64,000 nucleotides of DNA from Sphingomonas folli (GTDB lineage: Bacteria; Pseudomonadota; Alphaproteobacteria; Sphingomonadales; Sphingomonadaceae): the NCBI RefSeq assembly GCF_019429525.1, contig NZ_JAHXZL010000004.1, positions 186,001 through 250,000 of the forward strand, in the 5' to 3' direction. The translations under genes were made by a program, and so were the position numbers. The notes under the pieces were generated by a model, which saw only the letters and a list, made by a program, of their open reading frames with translations, was not told the DNA's origin and did no database searches. Shown piece after piece: positions 27,310 to 36,753 of the stretch (position 1 is the first letter of the stretch; each line of letters opens with the position of its first letter).

Positions 27310-28638
27310 GTGATCGGGAACGGTGGCGTTGTGCGTGTCGGCGTAGACGGCTATAATCTGGCGATGCCGCACGGCACCGGGATCGCGACCTACGGTGCGA
27401 TGCTGGCGCGCACGCTGCGCGCGGGCGGGCATCGCGTCGACGGCGTCTTCGGCCTCGACGTGGCCGGACCCGCCGAACAGCGCGAGACACTTTTCTACGA
27501 CCAGCTCGCGCGGCCGCAGCTGTGGCGAAGGCGGCGAAAGGGGCCGCGACGCGCGCTGGCGGTGCTCGCGGCGGCGCGCGGCATGACCGCTGTGGCGGTG
27601 CCGCGCGACACCGTCGACACGCGCGCGCTCGACGATCGCACCGCGATGTTCGACTCGCTCTGGAGTTGCCCACACCTGTTCGAGCGCGCGCACGCCTATT
27701 TCCACGCCACCGGCCGGTTCGTCCGGTTGCGGCTGGCGTCGCCGCCCGACGTCATGCACTGGACCTATCCCGTGCCGATCACGCTCATGGGCGCGCGCAA
27801 CGTCTATACGCTGCACGATCTGGTGCCGCTGCGCCTGCCCTTCGCCACGCTGGACGAGAAGCGGCACTATCGCGCCCTGGTCGCCGCCTGCGCCGCGCGC
27901 GCCGACGCGATCTGCACCGTGTCGGAGACCAGCGCGGCCGACATCGCCGAGCTGCTGAGGGTGGCGCCCGAGAGGATCGTCAACACCTATCAGGTGTCGG
28001 CGATGGAGCCGGCGCTGCTCGGTGAGCCGGCCGCGACCGCCGCGGCCGCGGTGGAAGCCACCTTCGGGCTGCCATACCAGGGCTATTTCCTCTACTTCGG
28101 GGCGATCGAGCCGAAGAAGAACATCGGACGGCTGATCGAGGCCTATCTGTCGCTCGGCACCGACACGCCGCTGGTGATCGTGGCCGGGCGGGCGTGGCAG
28201 AGCGAGGCCGAGCTGGTACTGCTGCCGCGTGCGGACGACCTCGGCAGCCCGCGTCACACGCACCTCGAGCGACGAGTCATCCAGATCGACTATCTGCCGC
28301 GCCACCTGCTGATGCGGCTGCTGCGCGGCGCGCGCGCGCTAGCCTTCCCGTCACTGTACGAAGGCTTCGGGCTGCCAGTGCACGAGGCGATGCTGCTCGG
28401 CGTGCCCGTGCTCGCCTCCACCACCGGCGCGCTGCGCGAGGTGGCCGGCGGCGCGGCGCTGCTGGTCGACCCCTATGACGTCGACGCGATCGCGGCGGGG
28501 CTGCGCGCGCTCGACGACGACCCGACGCGCCGCGCTGATCTCGCCGCACGCGGACGGCGGCAGGCAGCGCTGTTCTCGGCCGAGCGCTACGCCGCGGCGC
28601 TGGACTCGCTCTACGCGCGCGCGCGGGGGGCGGCGTGA
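27310..28638 (+). CDS. glycosyltransferase family 4 (tandem paralogue)
   Basis: A 442-residue GT4 enzyme starting at GTG 27310, immediately after the previous stop; a GTG at 27331 is an alternative. Motifs: GTGIATYGAMLARTL, VMHWTYPVPITLMGARNVYTLHDLVPL, YFLYFGAIEPKKNIGRLIEAYL and LAFPSLYEGFGLPVHEAMLLG (Ex7E). Closely related to the upstream gene by eye. The stop overlaps the next start by 4 bp. Confidence 0.88.
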   Translation: MIGNGGVVRVGVDGYNLAMPHGTGIATYGAMLARTLRAGGHRVDGVFGLDVAGPAEQRETLFYDQLARPQLWRRRRKGPRRALAVLAAARGMTAVAVPRDTVDTRALDDRTAMFDSLWSCPHLFERAHAYFHATGRFVRLRLASPPDVMHWTYPVPITLMGARNVYTLHDLVPLRLPFATLDEKRHYRALVAACAARADAICTVSETSAADIAELLRVAPERIVNTYQVSAMEPALLGEPAATAAAAVEATFGLPYQGYFLYFGAIEPKKNIGRLIEAYLSLGTDTPLVIVAGRAWQSEAELVLLPRADDLGSPRHTHLERRVIQIDYLPRHLLMRLLRGARALAFPSLYEGFGLPVHEAMLLGVPVLASTTGALREVAGGAALLVDPYDVDAIAAGLRALDDDPTRRADLAARGRRQAALFSAERYAAALDSLYARARGAA

Positions 28639-29942
28639 CCGCGGCACAGGACGGGGCCGCCGTGCCCGATCCCGGCCGGCCGGATCCCGCCCAGCCCGTC
28701 CCCGATCAGCTCAGCTTCCTGCCGATCGATCCCTTCGCCGCGCACCCGCAGCTCGCCAGCCGAGTGACGGGACTCGGCGGCGACGCCGCCGGCGACGATC
28801 CCGGCTATGTATTCCAGTCGCTCGACATCTATCCCGTGCTGGGGCCGAACCGCTTCACGTTGCACTTCCACGGGCTGAGCGCGACCAGCGGCACGCTGAC
28901 GGTGCACCTGCGCGCGCTCTCCTGTCATCCCGCGCTGCCGCCCTGCCCGGCACCGATGCCGCTGCACACGCTCTCGGTACCCATGCGCGATCTGGTCGCG
29001 CGCGGCGGCATCCTCCACGTCGACCTGATCGGGCGGCGCAACATGGGCTGTACCATCGGCGGCACGATCGACGACCCCACCGACGCGCGCGCCGCGGCGC
29101 TCAGCCTGTCGCTCGACCCGCGCCAGCGCGCTGCGCCGCCGCTCCCCGACGGACCGGTCGCGCGCGTCACGCCACCCGCGCTCGCGACGTCACCGGCGGA
29201 GCGCGCCGACCGGCCCGAGCTGGCTGTGGTCAGTGCGCCGCAGCTCGCGCGCCCGGTGTCGCAGGCGATGACCGCGGCGCAGCTGCGCGACCCCTTGGTG
29301 GCGGCGTGGAACGCGGCGCTGGGCCAAGAGGGCGGCGCCCCTGCCGAGCGTTGGGGCAATGCAATCATCCTCCAGGCGCTATGCTATTATGGCATCGACC
29401 TCGAGAACGCGCGCGCTGTCGCCATCGTGAACGGTCGTGATCGCCTGGCCTCCTACCTCGCCGGACTCGGCAGCTCCACGTTGGTGGCGGTGACACGGCG
29501 CGACGATCTGCCCGACGCCGACCCCGGCGTGGCATTGGAGCACTGGCATTATCCCGAGCTGTGCTCGCCGCGGCGCTACTTCGACTCGGTGCACCTGACC
29601 TTGTTCGAGCGGCTGGCGCTGCCGCCGATGCGCGACGATTTCGACTTCCTGTGGTCGGTCGAGGCGTGGCATGCCGCGCCCGACCGCTTCGCGCCGATGG
29701 TGCGCGGCGCGATGGCGTGGCTGCGACCGCGCGGCGTGGCGGTCCACCTGCTCCCTTATGCGGGGACGCTGGATCGCCCGGCCCACGGGCGTGGACTCGG
29801 CCGCGTCGAGATCGAGCGGCTCGCCCTGACGCTGGTAGCCGACGGGCACGAGGTGGCGCAGCTCGATTTCGCGCTGGACCCCACGCCGCGCGGTGCCGCG
29901 CCGGTTACCCCGTTCGCGCTGATCGCGCGGAAACAGCGCTGA
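28635..29942 (+). CDS. uncharacterised protein with degenerate methyltransferase-like C-terminus
   Basis: A 435-residue protein of no recognised family, GTG start overlapping the upstream stop by 4 bp. Residues about 50-155 look all-beta (YVFQSLDIYPVLGPNRFTLHF to GCTIGGTI). The C-terminal part from about 235 has the outline of a class I methyltransferase: helix WGNAIILQALCYYGI, strand AVAIVNGRDRLASYL, FDFLWSVEAWHAA, and LRPRGVAVHLLPY. Where a SAM-binding GxGxG is expected (about 261) it reads VNGRDRLA, so SAM binding is doubtful. It is the third gene of a rightward capsule operon and could modify or bind the glycan; function unknown. Confidence 0.55.
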   Translation: MTAAQDGAAVPDPGRPDPAQPVPDQLSFLPIDPFAAHPQLASRVTGLGGDAAGDDPGYVFQSLDIYPVLGPNRFTLHFHGLSATSGTLTVHLRALSCHPALPPCPAPMPLHTLSVPMRDLVARGGILHVDLIGRRNMGCTIGGTIDDPTDARAAALSLSLDPRQRAAPPLPDGPVARVTPPALATSPAERADRPELAVVSAPQLARPVSQAMTAAQLRDPLVAAWNAALGQEGGAPAERWGNAIILQALCYYGIDLENARAVAIVNGRDRLASYLAGLGSSTLVAVTRRDDLPDADPGVALEHWHYPELCSPRRYFDSVHLTLFERLALPPMRDDFDFLWSVEAWHAAPDRFAPMVRGAMAWLRPRGVAVHLLPYAGTLDRPAHGRGLGRVEIERLALTLVADGHEVAQLDFALDPTPRGAAPVTPFALIARKQR

Positions 29943-29981
29943 GCCGCGCGGCCGTCCTCGATCACGGTCGCGCGGCGCCGT

Positions 29982-31160
29982 CTAGGCGGCGTGCTCGCGC
30001 ACGCCGGCGGCGATCAGCCAGCCGATGCTATAGACTAGCAGCAGGGCGAAGAAGGCGGTGAGAACGATCTTGCCGCGCTGCGGGAACAGCGACTTGACCG
30101 GCATGTTGGGCTCCACGACGCGGACGAGGTAGAGCTGCTGCCGCCGCGCCCGCTCGCGCGCCTGCGCCAGCGCCGCCGCCGCCGCCTCATAGCGCTTCCC
30201 CGCGAACTCCTGGCGTAGGCGCAGGTCCTCGTAGCCGCCGAGATTGCCCGCGATGGTGCGCTCGCCGCCGCCTTCGCCGGCGAGCCGCCCCGACTGTGCC
30301 GCCAGCTGCGCCTGGAGTGAGCGGACCTGACGCGACAGCGCGACGTACTGCGGACTGGTGTGGCTGACGAACGCGCCGGTCGTCTCGAGCTGCGCCTGCG
30401 CCGCGGCGAGATTGGCGCGCAGCCCGGAGACCAACCCGATCTGCGCCTTGCCCGATCCCTCCGGATCGACGTCCGCGCGCGTCTGACGGTACTCGGTGAT
30501 CTCGCCCTGCACCTCGGCGAGCGCGGTCTCGGCCTCGCCGAGCTGGCGGCGCGAGGCAGCGATCGCGTCCTCGTAGGAGCGCGCGTTCATGGTGTTGACG
30601 CGCTGCTCGCCCATCTCAAGCAGGTGGCGGATGATCTCATAGGCGTCGTCGGGGCGGAAGGCGTGCACCGACAATTTCGTGATCCCGGTATCATGGTCGG
30701 TCTCGACCGACACCTTCCTCTCATAATAGGTCAGCAGCTTCTCCGGGGTGGGATCGGCGGTTGACAGGCGGCTCACCACGTCCGCCTCGGGGCGGCGGAA
30801 GCGCTCGACCAGCCCGATGTCGCGCGATAGCCGCGCCACCGCGTCGTGCGAGGTGAGATAGTCCGAGACGCTCGCCGCCTCCCCGCCCGAGCCGCCCATC
30901 CCGCTGAGCCCGAGCAGCTGCCCGAAGCCCGAGGGCGAGGCGGTCGGACCATCCGCCGATTTGACGAGGAAGTGCGCCTGCGACTCGTACTGATCCGCGG
31001 CGATCAGATAGTAATAGCCGGCGAGCAGCAGCGTCGGGAGCACGACCACCAGCATCAGCATGCGGCGCCGGCGCGCGACGGCGAGCAACCGGGCCAGAGC
31101 CGAGGGCCGAGCCTCGGCGACCGGATCGTGGGCGGGGGCGATGATGCCGTGCATGTTCAT
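29982..31160 (-). CDS. kpsE: capsule export inner-membrane protein (PCP-3, KpsE/CtrB/BexC type)
   Basis: A 392-residue protein with TM1 near residues 35-55 (MLMLVVVLPTLLLAGYYYLIA), QYESQAHFLVKSAD immediately after (typical of the family), long helical coiled coil about 185-340, and a C-terminal TM (about 365-388, KIVLTAFFALLLVYSIGWLI). It links the ABC transporter to the OPX channel across the periplasm. It lies 18 bp downstream of the permease gene, an operon of kpsM-kpsE. Confidence 0.92.
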   Translation of the reverse strand: MNMHGIIAPAHDPVAEARPSALARLLAVARRRRMLMLVVVLPTLLLAGYYYLIAADQYESQAHFLVKSADGPTASPSGFGQLLGLSGMGGSGGEAASVSDYLTSHDAVARLSRDIGLVERFRRPEADVVSRLSTADPTPEKLLTYYERKVSVETDHDTGITKLSVHAFRPDDAYEIIRHLLEMGEQRVNTMNARSYEDAIAASRRQLGEAETALAEVQGEITEYRQTRADVDPEGSGKAQIGLVSGLRANLAAAQAQLETTGAFVSHTSPQYVALSRQVRSLQAQLAAQSGRLAGEGGGERTIAGNLGGYEDLRLRQEFAGKRYEAAAAALAQARERARRQQLYLVRVVEPNMPVKSLFPQRGKIVLTAFFALLLVYSIGWLIAAGVREHAA

Positions 31161-31178
31161 ACGCGAGGATCTCGTGAA

Positions 31179-31985
31179 TCAGCTCAGGTGGATGCGGTGA
31201 CGCACCGCGCGAATGGCGAGCAGCCCGAACAGGTTGAGCACCAGTGTCCAGGCGGTCATGTAGGTGAAGTCGACATACTCCAGCGTCGCGGAGGGGAACT
31301 GCCCGTGGCGCACCAGCTCGAACATCTGCGGAAAGGGATTGTACAGCAGATAATGGCGGTAGGGCTCGGGCACCCACGATACCTGGTAGAAAGCGGCGGA
31401 GAGCGGGATCATGAAGTAGCTGAACGGGTGTACCAGCCGCTCCAACAGGCGATTGTCATGCGTGCCACCCACGATGATCATCGAAATGCCGAAGGAAAAG
31501 AAGAAGATGTAGGCGATCCCGGCGAGCAGCATCAATGGCCGCGCGGGTAGGTCGGCGAAGCCCAGCACGATGACCAGACTGAGCAGGATGGTGAAGGCGA
31601 CGAAGGTGCCCGCCGCTTCCAGCAGCGCGCGCGCGATCGCGATATCGAACACTGTCACCATGCGGTGGTAGAGCAGCGGCAGGTTGCTGTGCAGCGTGCC
31701 CTCGGCGCGGTTGACGATGCCACGGAACATGATGAAGATGGTATATCCGACGACGGTCAGCGCCACCGGGTTGATCGTGCCCTTGTGCGCCGTCTGGCCG
31801 CTGTGCAGCAGCGCGATGATGCTGCCGAGCATCAGCGGCTCGGCGATCAGCCAGAGGTAGCCGATGTTCTCGCGGCCGTAGCGCGTGTGCAGCTCGCGCA
31901 TCAGCACCGCGCCGATCACCCTGCCCTGGACGGACAGCGCGCGGCGCCACGGCGTACCGGCGGTGGGAGCGGGCGAACCGCCCAT
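31179..31985 (-). CDS. kpsM: capsule ABC transporter permease
   Basis: ABC-2 type permease, 268 residues from ATG 31985, preceded by a GGAGGAAGGA ribosome site. The frame is open upstream but without a credible start. Motifs: VLMRELHTRYGRENIGYLWLIAEPLML (N-terminal family signature), then six hydrophobic helices and PFPQMFELVRHGQFPS in the C-terminal loop, as in KpsM/CtrC/BexB. It exports the Kdo-lipid-anchored capsule with the KpsT-like ATPase at 25375. Confidence 0.94.
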   Translation of the reverse strand: MGGSPAPTAGTPWRRALSVQGRVIGAVLMRELHTRYGRENIGYLWLIAEPLMLGSIIALLHSGQTAHKGTINPVALTVVGYTIFIMFRGIVNRAEGTLHSNLPLLYHRMVTVFDIAIARALLEAAGTFVAFTILLSLVIVLGFADLPARPLMLLAGIAYIFFFSFGISMIIVGGTHDNRLLERLVHPFSYFMIPLSAAFYQVSWVPEPYRHYLLYNPFPQMFELVRHGQFPSATLEYVDFTYMTAWTLVLNLFGLLAIRAVRHRIHLS

Positions 31986-32113
31986 GGGTCGACGTCCTTC
32001 CTCCAGGGAGCGCATGCACGGGCTGGGCAGCGCGCGGCTGGTCTTCTCGGATGCGCGCTCTAACCTATCGCGCCCGTCACGGGAATGCCGCACGCGCGGC
32101 CGGGCCGAGACGC

Positions 32114-33319
32114 GTGACGCGCCACCCGCCGCCGCCTATAGCCGCGCGCGTGCCCCCAGCCGATCCCCTCCTGCTCGACGTCGGTCGCCTCGTCTGGCGC
32201 AGCTGGGCCGGGCGACTGCCGACCGGGATCGACCGCGTCTGCCACGCCTATCTCGATCGCTACGCGGGCCGCGCGCACGGCGTGATCCAGTGGAAGGGGC
32301 GCCGCTTCGTGCTGCCGCCGGGCGACACCGCGCGGCTCGCCGCGCTGCTGGCGGGCGACAGCGCCGACCGGAGGCCGCGGCTCGCCGCTCTGTTGGCACG
32401 CGCGCTGCCGCGCGCCGTGCGCGCGCCCCGACGCGGCGCGCTCTACCTCAACGTCGGCCACACCGGGCTGGACGATCCCGGCCTGGTCGACTGGATCGCG
32501 CGCCACGAGCTGCGCGCGGTCCACCTCATCCACGACCTGATCCCGCTCGAGACGCCCGAATATTGCCGCCCCGGCGAGGCGTCGCGGCACGAGCGGCGGA
32601 TGCGCCACGCGCTGGCGAGCGCGAGCGGTATCATCGGCAACTCGTGCGCCACGCTCGACGCGCTCGACGCCTTCGGCGCGGCGCGCGGCCTGCCGCGACC
32701 GGCTGCGGTAGCGGCTTGGCTCGCCGCCGACGCGCTGCCATGCCCCGCAACCGCTCCCGCGCCGCCGGACACGCCTTATTTCGTCGCGGTCGGCACGATC
32801 GAGGGGCGGAAGAACCATCTGCTGCTACTCCAGCTGTGGCGCGAGCTGGCGCGTCGGCTGGGCGGCTCGGCACCGCGGCTGGTGCTGGTCGGCCAGCGCG
32901 GCTGGGAGGCGGCGGACGCGATGGCGCTGCTCGACCGCTGCGCCGCACTAGCGCCGCTGGTCGAGGAGCGCGGCCGCTGCGACGACGAGGCGCTGGCGAC
33001 GCTGCTGACCGGCGCGCGCGCACTGCTGATGCCGTCCTTCGCCGAGGGCTATGGCATGCCCGTGGTCGAGGCGATGCGGCTCGGCGTGCCGGTGATCGCC
33101 TCGGACCTGCCGGTCTTCCGCGAGGTCGCGGGGACAATCCCGACCTATCTGTCGCCGCTAGACGCGGTGGCGTGGGAGCGCGCCGTGCTCGACTTCGCGG
33201 GTGAGTCACCGACGCGCGAGCGCCAGCGCGCCGCGCTGCGCGGCTATCGCGCGCCCGACTGGGGCACGCATTTCGCCGCGGTGGAGCCGTGGCTCGCCGC
33301 GCTGCCGGCGCGGCGCTAG
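32114..33319 (+). CDS. glycosyltransferase family 4
   Basis: GT-B enzyme of about 400 residues. The start is uncertain: GTG 32114 or GTG 32150 ([15 protein letters not shown]); the region before 32114 is Arg/Ala-rich. Motifs: [55 protein letters not shown] and [20 protein letters not shown] (Ex7E). Divergent from kpsM across about 128 bp. It converges on kdsA with a 4-bp overlap of the two ends. Confidence 0.88.
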   Translation: MTRHPPPPIAARVPPADPLLLDVGRLVWRSWAGRLPTGIDRVCHAYLDRYAGRAHGVIQWKGRRFVLPPGDTARLAALLAGDSADRRPRLAALLARALPRAVRAPRRGALYLNVGHTGLDDPGLVDWIARHELRAVHLIHDLIPLETPEYCRPGEASRHERRMRHALASASGIIGNSCATLDALDAFGAARGLPRPAAVAAWLAADALPCPATAPAPPDTPYFVAVGTIEGRKNHLLLLQLWRELARRLGGSAPRLVLVGQRGWEAADAMALLDRCAALAPLVEERGRCDDEALATLLTGARALLMPSFAEGYGMPVVEAMRLGVPVIASDLPVFREVAGTIPTYLSPLDAVAWERAVLDFAGESPTRERQRAALRGYRAPDWGTHFAAVEPWLAALPARR

Positions 33320-34164
33320 CGCCCCTTCACCACCGCGTCGATCGCGATCAGCTGACGCAGCAGCGGCTCGAGCTGGTCGAGCGGCCAGGAGTTGGCGCCG
33401 TCCGACAGAGCGCGGTCGGGATCGGGGTGGGTCTCGATGAAGAGGCCAGCCACCCCCGCGCCGACCGCAGCGCGCGCCAGCACCGGCACGAACTCGCGCT
33501 GCCCGCCCGAGCGGTCGCCCTGGCCGCCGGGCAGCTGGACCGAGTGGGTCGCATCGAACACCACCGGGCAGCCGGTCTCGCGCATGATCGCCAGCCCGCG
33601 CATGTCGGAGACCAGGTTGTTGTAACCGAAGGAGGCGCCGCGCTCGCAGACGGTGAAAGCGTCGGGGTCGTGCCCCGCCGCGGTGGCCGCCGCGCGCGCC
33701 TTGGCGACGACGTTGACCATGTCGCCCGGCGCCATGAACTGCGCTTTCTTGATGTTGACCGGCCGCCCGCTCGCCGCCACCGCGGCGATGAAGTCGGTCT
33801 GGCGCGCCAGGAAGGCGGGGGTCTGCAGCATGTCGACCACCGCCGCCACGGGCGCGACCTGTTCCTCGGTATGGACGTCGGTCAGCACCGGCACCCCGAT
33901 CTCGTCGCGCACCTTGGCGAGAATACGCAGCCCCTCTTCCATGCCGGGGCCGCGGAAGGTCCTGCCCGAGCTGCGGTTCGCCTTGTCGAAGGAGCTCTTG
34001 TAGACGAACGTCAGCCCGAGCCGCGCCGTGATGTCGCGCAGCGTGGCCGCGGTGGACAGCGCCAGCGCCTCGCTCTCGATCGCGCACGGGCCGGCGATCA
34101 GGAACAGCGGGTGCTCGGGGCCTATGTCGCTGCCGAACAGCTTCATCGTATCCATTCCCGTCAT
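33316..34164 (-). CDS. kdsA: 3-deoxy-8-phosphooctulonate (Kdo-8-P) synthase
   Basis: Condenses PEP and arabinose-5-phosphate. Motifs: [12 protein letters not shown] (Cys27 counting from ATG 34164), [14 protein letters not shown] (the KdsA signature), [24 protein letters not shown] and [16 protein letters not shown]. Cys in GPCAIES, rather than the Asn of the E. coli enzyme, marks the metal-dependent class. A GTG at 34179 is an alternative start. It is divergent from kdsD across about 115 bp. It supplies Kdo for the capsule anchor and perhaps for lipid A core, if no second copy exists. Confidence 0.96.
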   Translation of the reverse strand: MTGMDTMKLFGSDIGPEHPLFLIAGPCAIESEALALSTAATLRDITARLGLTFVYKSSFDKANRSSGRTFRGPGMEEGLRILAKVRDEIGVPVLTDVHTEEQVAPVAAVVDMLQTPAFLARQTDFIAAVAASGRPVNIKKAQFMAPGDMVNVVAKARAAATAAGHDPDAFTVCERGASFGYNNLVSDMRGLAIMRETGCPVVFDATHSVQLPGGQGDRSGGQREFVPVLARAAVGAGVAGLFIETHPDPDRALSDGANSWPLDQLEPLLRQLIAIDAVVKGR

Positions 34165-34279
34165 TTCTGCTGCGACCACGAATTGGCGTGCCGCTAGACA
34201 TGGGTTATAGGCGCGCGCTTCGGCGCCCGGTCCCGGCCGGGTAGCTCCCCCACGGCGGATTGGCTACCCGCCCGACGAG

Positions 34280-35293
34280 GTGACGGGTTTGCGTATCGAG
34301 AAGACGAGCCAGATCGGCGATGCCGCGCTGCGATCGGCGCTCAACACCATCAGGGTCGAGCGCGAGGCGTTGGACGTGCTGACCGAGGCGCTGGGATCGC
34401 CGCCGCTGCGCGAGGCGTTCGCGCGCACCGTCGCAGCGATCGCAGCGATCGCGGCGACCGCGGGGCGGCTGGTGGTGACCGGCATGGGCAAGAGCGGTAT
34501 CATCGGCCGCAAGATCGCGGCGACGATGACGTCCACCGGCACGCCCTCGCTGTATCTCCATCCCGGCGAGGCGAGCCACGGCGACCTCGGCATGATCACC
34601 GGCGAGGACGTCGTGCTCGCGATCAGCTGGTCCGGCGAGACCGCCGAACTGGGTGACCTGATCGCTTATTGCCACCGGTTCGCGGTGACGCTGATCGTCG
34701 CCACCGCCAACGCCGGGAGCACTGCGGCGCGCGCCGCCGACATCTGCCTGCCCCTGCCGCACGTCGACGAGGCCTGCCCCAACCGGCTCGCTCCCACCTC
34801 CTCCACCACGCTGCAGGCGGTCCTGGGCGACGCGCTGGCGATCGCGCTGGTCGAACAGCGCGGCTTCTCGCCCTCCGATTTCCTTACGTTGCACCCCGGC
34901 GGTCGGCTCGGCGCGCGGCTCACCACCGTGGCGCAGCTGATGGGCAAGCCCGAGGACATGCCAGTGGTGCGTGTCGGCGCCTCGCTGATGGAGGCGACCA
35001 TCGAGATGAGCCGCAAGCGCTACGGTGCGACCGCGGTCGTCGACCAGGCAGGCGATCTCGTCGGCGTCTTCACCGACGGCGACCTGCGCCGCAGCTTCGC
35101 CGCCCAGCACCTGCACGAGCCGATCGAGGCGCACATGACCCCGCGCCCGCTCGCGGTGGCCGCCGACACGCTGTCGACCGAGGCGCTGCGCGTCATGAAC
35201 GCCAACGCGGTCACGGTCTTGTTCGTCTGCGACCGGCGCCGCCCGGTCGGCGCGCTCCATATGCACGACCTGCTGCGCGCGGGCGTCGCCTGA
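34280..35293 (+). CDS. kdsD: arabinose-5-phosphate isomerase
   Basis: Converts ribulose-5-P to arabinose-5-P, the first committed step to Kdo (KdsD/KpsF). 337 residues with SIS domain (about 45-175: VTGMGKSGIIGRKIAATM, YLHPGEASHGDLGMI, LAISWSGETAEL, APTSSTTLQAVLGDALA) and two CBS repeats (about 215-335). GTG start at 34280. It begins a rightward operon kdsD-kdsB-phosphatase-dioxygenase-kpsC. Confidence 0.95.
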   Translation: MTGLRIEKTSQIGDAALRSALNTIRVEREALDVLTEALGSPPLREAFARTVAAIAAIAATAGRLVVTGMGKSGIIGRKIAATMTSTGTPSLYLHPGEASHGDLGMITGEDVVLAISWSGETAELGDLIAYCHRFAVTLIVATANAGSTAARAADICLPLPHVDEACPNRLAPTSSTTLQAVLGDALAIALVEQRGFSPSDFLTLHPGGRLGARLTTVAQLMGKPEDMPVVRVGASLMEATIEMSRKRYGATAVVDQAGDLVGVFTDGDLRRSFAAQHLHEPIEAHMTPRPLAVAADTLSTEALRVMNANAVTVLFVCDRRRPVGALHMHDLLRAGVA

Positions 35294-35304
35294 GCCGGCC
35301 AGCC

Positions 35305-36114
35305 GTGCGCGACCTGATCGTCGTACCGGCGCGCTACGGCTCGACCCGGCTACCGGGCAAGCCGCTGCTCGCGATCGCCGGACGCACCCTGCTGGAGCGA
35401 GTCGCGCGCGTCGCCGCCGCGGCCGCGGCGCTGGCGGGCGAGTGCGACATGGTGGTGGCGACCGACGACGCGCGCGTCGCCGACCACGCGCGCGCGCTCG
35501 GACATGAGGTGACGATGACCGCGGCCGCGATCGAGTCGGGCTCGGGTCGCGCCTATGCCGCGGCGTGCCAGCGCGCCGTCCCCCCGGGAGTGGTGGTCAA
35601 CCTGCAGGGCGACGCGCCGTTCGTGCCGGCGCCGCTGGTCGCGGCACTGCTCGTCGCGGCGCGGCGCGATGACGTCGCCTGCGTCACCCCGGTCGTGCGA
35701 CTCGACTGGGCCGCGCTCGATCGACTGCGCGCGCACAAGCGCGAGTCGCCGTTCAGCGGTACTACCTGTGTGCGCGGCGCCGACGGCGACGCGCTGTGGT
35801 TCTCCAAGGCGATCCTGCCCGCGATGCGCGACGAGGCGGGGCTGCGCGCGGCCGGGCCGCTCTCGCCCGTGTACCGTCATCTCGGCCTCTACGCCTATCG
35901 CCTCGCCGCGCTGGCGCGCTTCGAGGCCGCACCCCCTGGCCGGTACGAGCTGCTCGAGGGGCTGGAGCAGCTGCGCTTCCTCGAGCTGGGTATGACCGTG
36001 CGCGCGATCGCGGTCGACCCGCCCGCTCACAGCATGTCGGGCATCGACACCGCCGCCGACGCGGCGCTGGCGGAGGCGCTGATCCGCCGCCACGGCGACC
36101 CCTACGAGGGATGA
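35305..36114 (+). CDS. kdsB: CMP-Kdo synthetase-like cytidylyltransferase
   Basis: Activates Kdo with CTP (KdsB/KpsU). GTG start at 35305, 11 bp after kdsD, gives 269 residues. N-terminus IVVPARYGSTRLPGKPLL is diagnostic; YRHLGLYAYR, LLEGLEQLRFLELG and a C-terminal DTAADAALAE also fit. Two usually invariant motifs are altered: LQGDEP reads LQGDAP (101-105) and SGTDR reads SGSGR (78-82). It may therefore be divergent in activity or substrate. The stop overlaps the next ATG (ATGA). Confidence 0.85.
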   Translation: MRDLIVVPARYGSTRLPGKPLLAIAGRTLLERVARVAAAAAALAGECDMVVATDDARVADHARALGHEVTMTAAAIESGSGRAYAAACQRAVPPGVVVNLQGDAPFVPAPLVAALLVAARRDDVACVTPVVRLDWAALDRLRAHKRESPFSGTTCVRGADGDALWFSKAILPAMRDEAGLRAAGPLSPVYRHLGLYAYRLAALARFEAAPPGRYELLEGLEQLRFLELGMTVRAIAVDPPAHSMSGIDTAADAALAEALIRRHGDPYEG

Positions 36115-36713
36115 GCACGACCTTCGTCATCGTGCGCCACGGCGACACCTTCGCGCCCGGCGACCCGCCGCGCCGCATCGGCGCGCGCACCGACCTGCCG
36201 CTGGTCGAATCGGGTCGCGCGCAGGCCGCCGCGCTGGGGGAAGCCTTCGCGGCGCGCGGCTGGCATTTCGACCGCGTCCTCGCGGCGTCGCTGCGCCGCG
36301 CGCGCGACACCGCCGCGGTGATCCGCGCCGCGCTCCCCGGCGCTCCCGCGATCGAGGACGCCGGCTTCCTGGCCGAGATCGACCATGGCCCCGACGAGGA
36401 CCGCACCGAGGCCGAGGTGCGCGCGCGCGTCGGCGCCGACGCGCTCGCCGCATGGGACGCGCACGGCGTGCCCCCGCCGGGCTGGCACGTCGACCCGGCG
36501 GCACGCCTGGCCGCCTGGCGCGCGCTGTTCGCCGAGCCGGGGGGCGAGAGGATCCTGCTCGTCACCAGCAACGGCGCCGCGCGCTTCGCGCTGCTGGCGG
36601 CACCGGGGCTGGCGCAGGGGCTCACGTCGCTCAAGCTGCGCACCGGCGCCTATGGCGTGCTGCGCACCAGCCTGGGCGAGACGGCGCGGCTGGCATGGGA
36701 CGAGCGGCCGTGA
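36111..36713 (+). CDS. histidine phosphatase superfamily protein coupled to kdsB
   Basis: A 200-residue phosphoglycerate-mutase-like fold. The catalytic RHG motif is VIVRHGDT (His10), Arg in SLRRARDTA (61-67) and the acid in AEIDHGPDE (89). The second catalytic His, normally in a 'SHGG' loop, is replaced: ILLVTSNGAARF (Ser153-Asn154-Gly155). ATG start overlaps the kdsB stop by 4 bp. Because Kdo-8-P phosphatase (KdsC, a HAD enzyme) is not in the locus, this protein is a candidate to act on Kdo-8-P; that is inference. It could equally act on another sugar phosphate or be inactive. Confidence 0.8.
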   Translation: MSTTFVIVRHGDTFAPGDPPRRIGARTDLPLVESGRAQAAALGEAFAARGWHFDRVLAASLRRARDTAAVIRAALPGAPAIEDAGFLAEIDHGPDEDRTEAEVRARVGADALAAWDAHGVPPPGWHVDPAARLAAWRALFAEPGGERILLVTSNGAARFALLAAPGLAQGLTSLKLRTGAYGVLRTSLGETARLAWDERP

Positions 36714-36753
36714 GCGGTTGCGCGCGCGCGCCGCATCGGGGAGAGACGCGGCG

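Noticed and set aside
34433..34463. Short repeat of GCAGCGATC units
   Set aside because: It encodes an Ala/Ile-rich helix within kdsD; simple codon repetition rather than a functional repeat.
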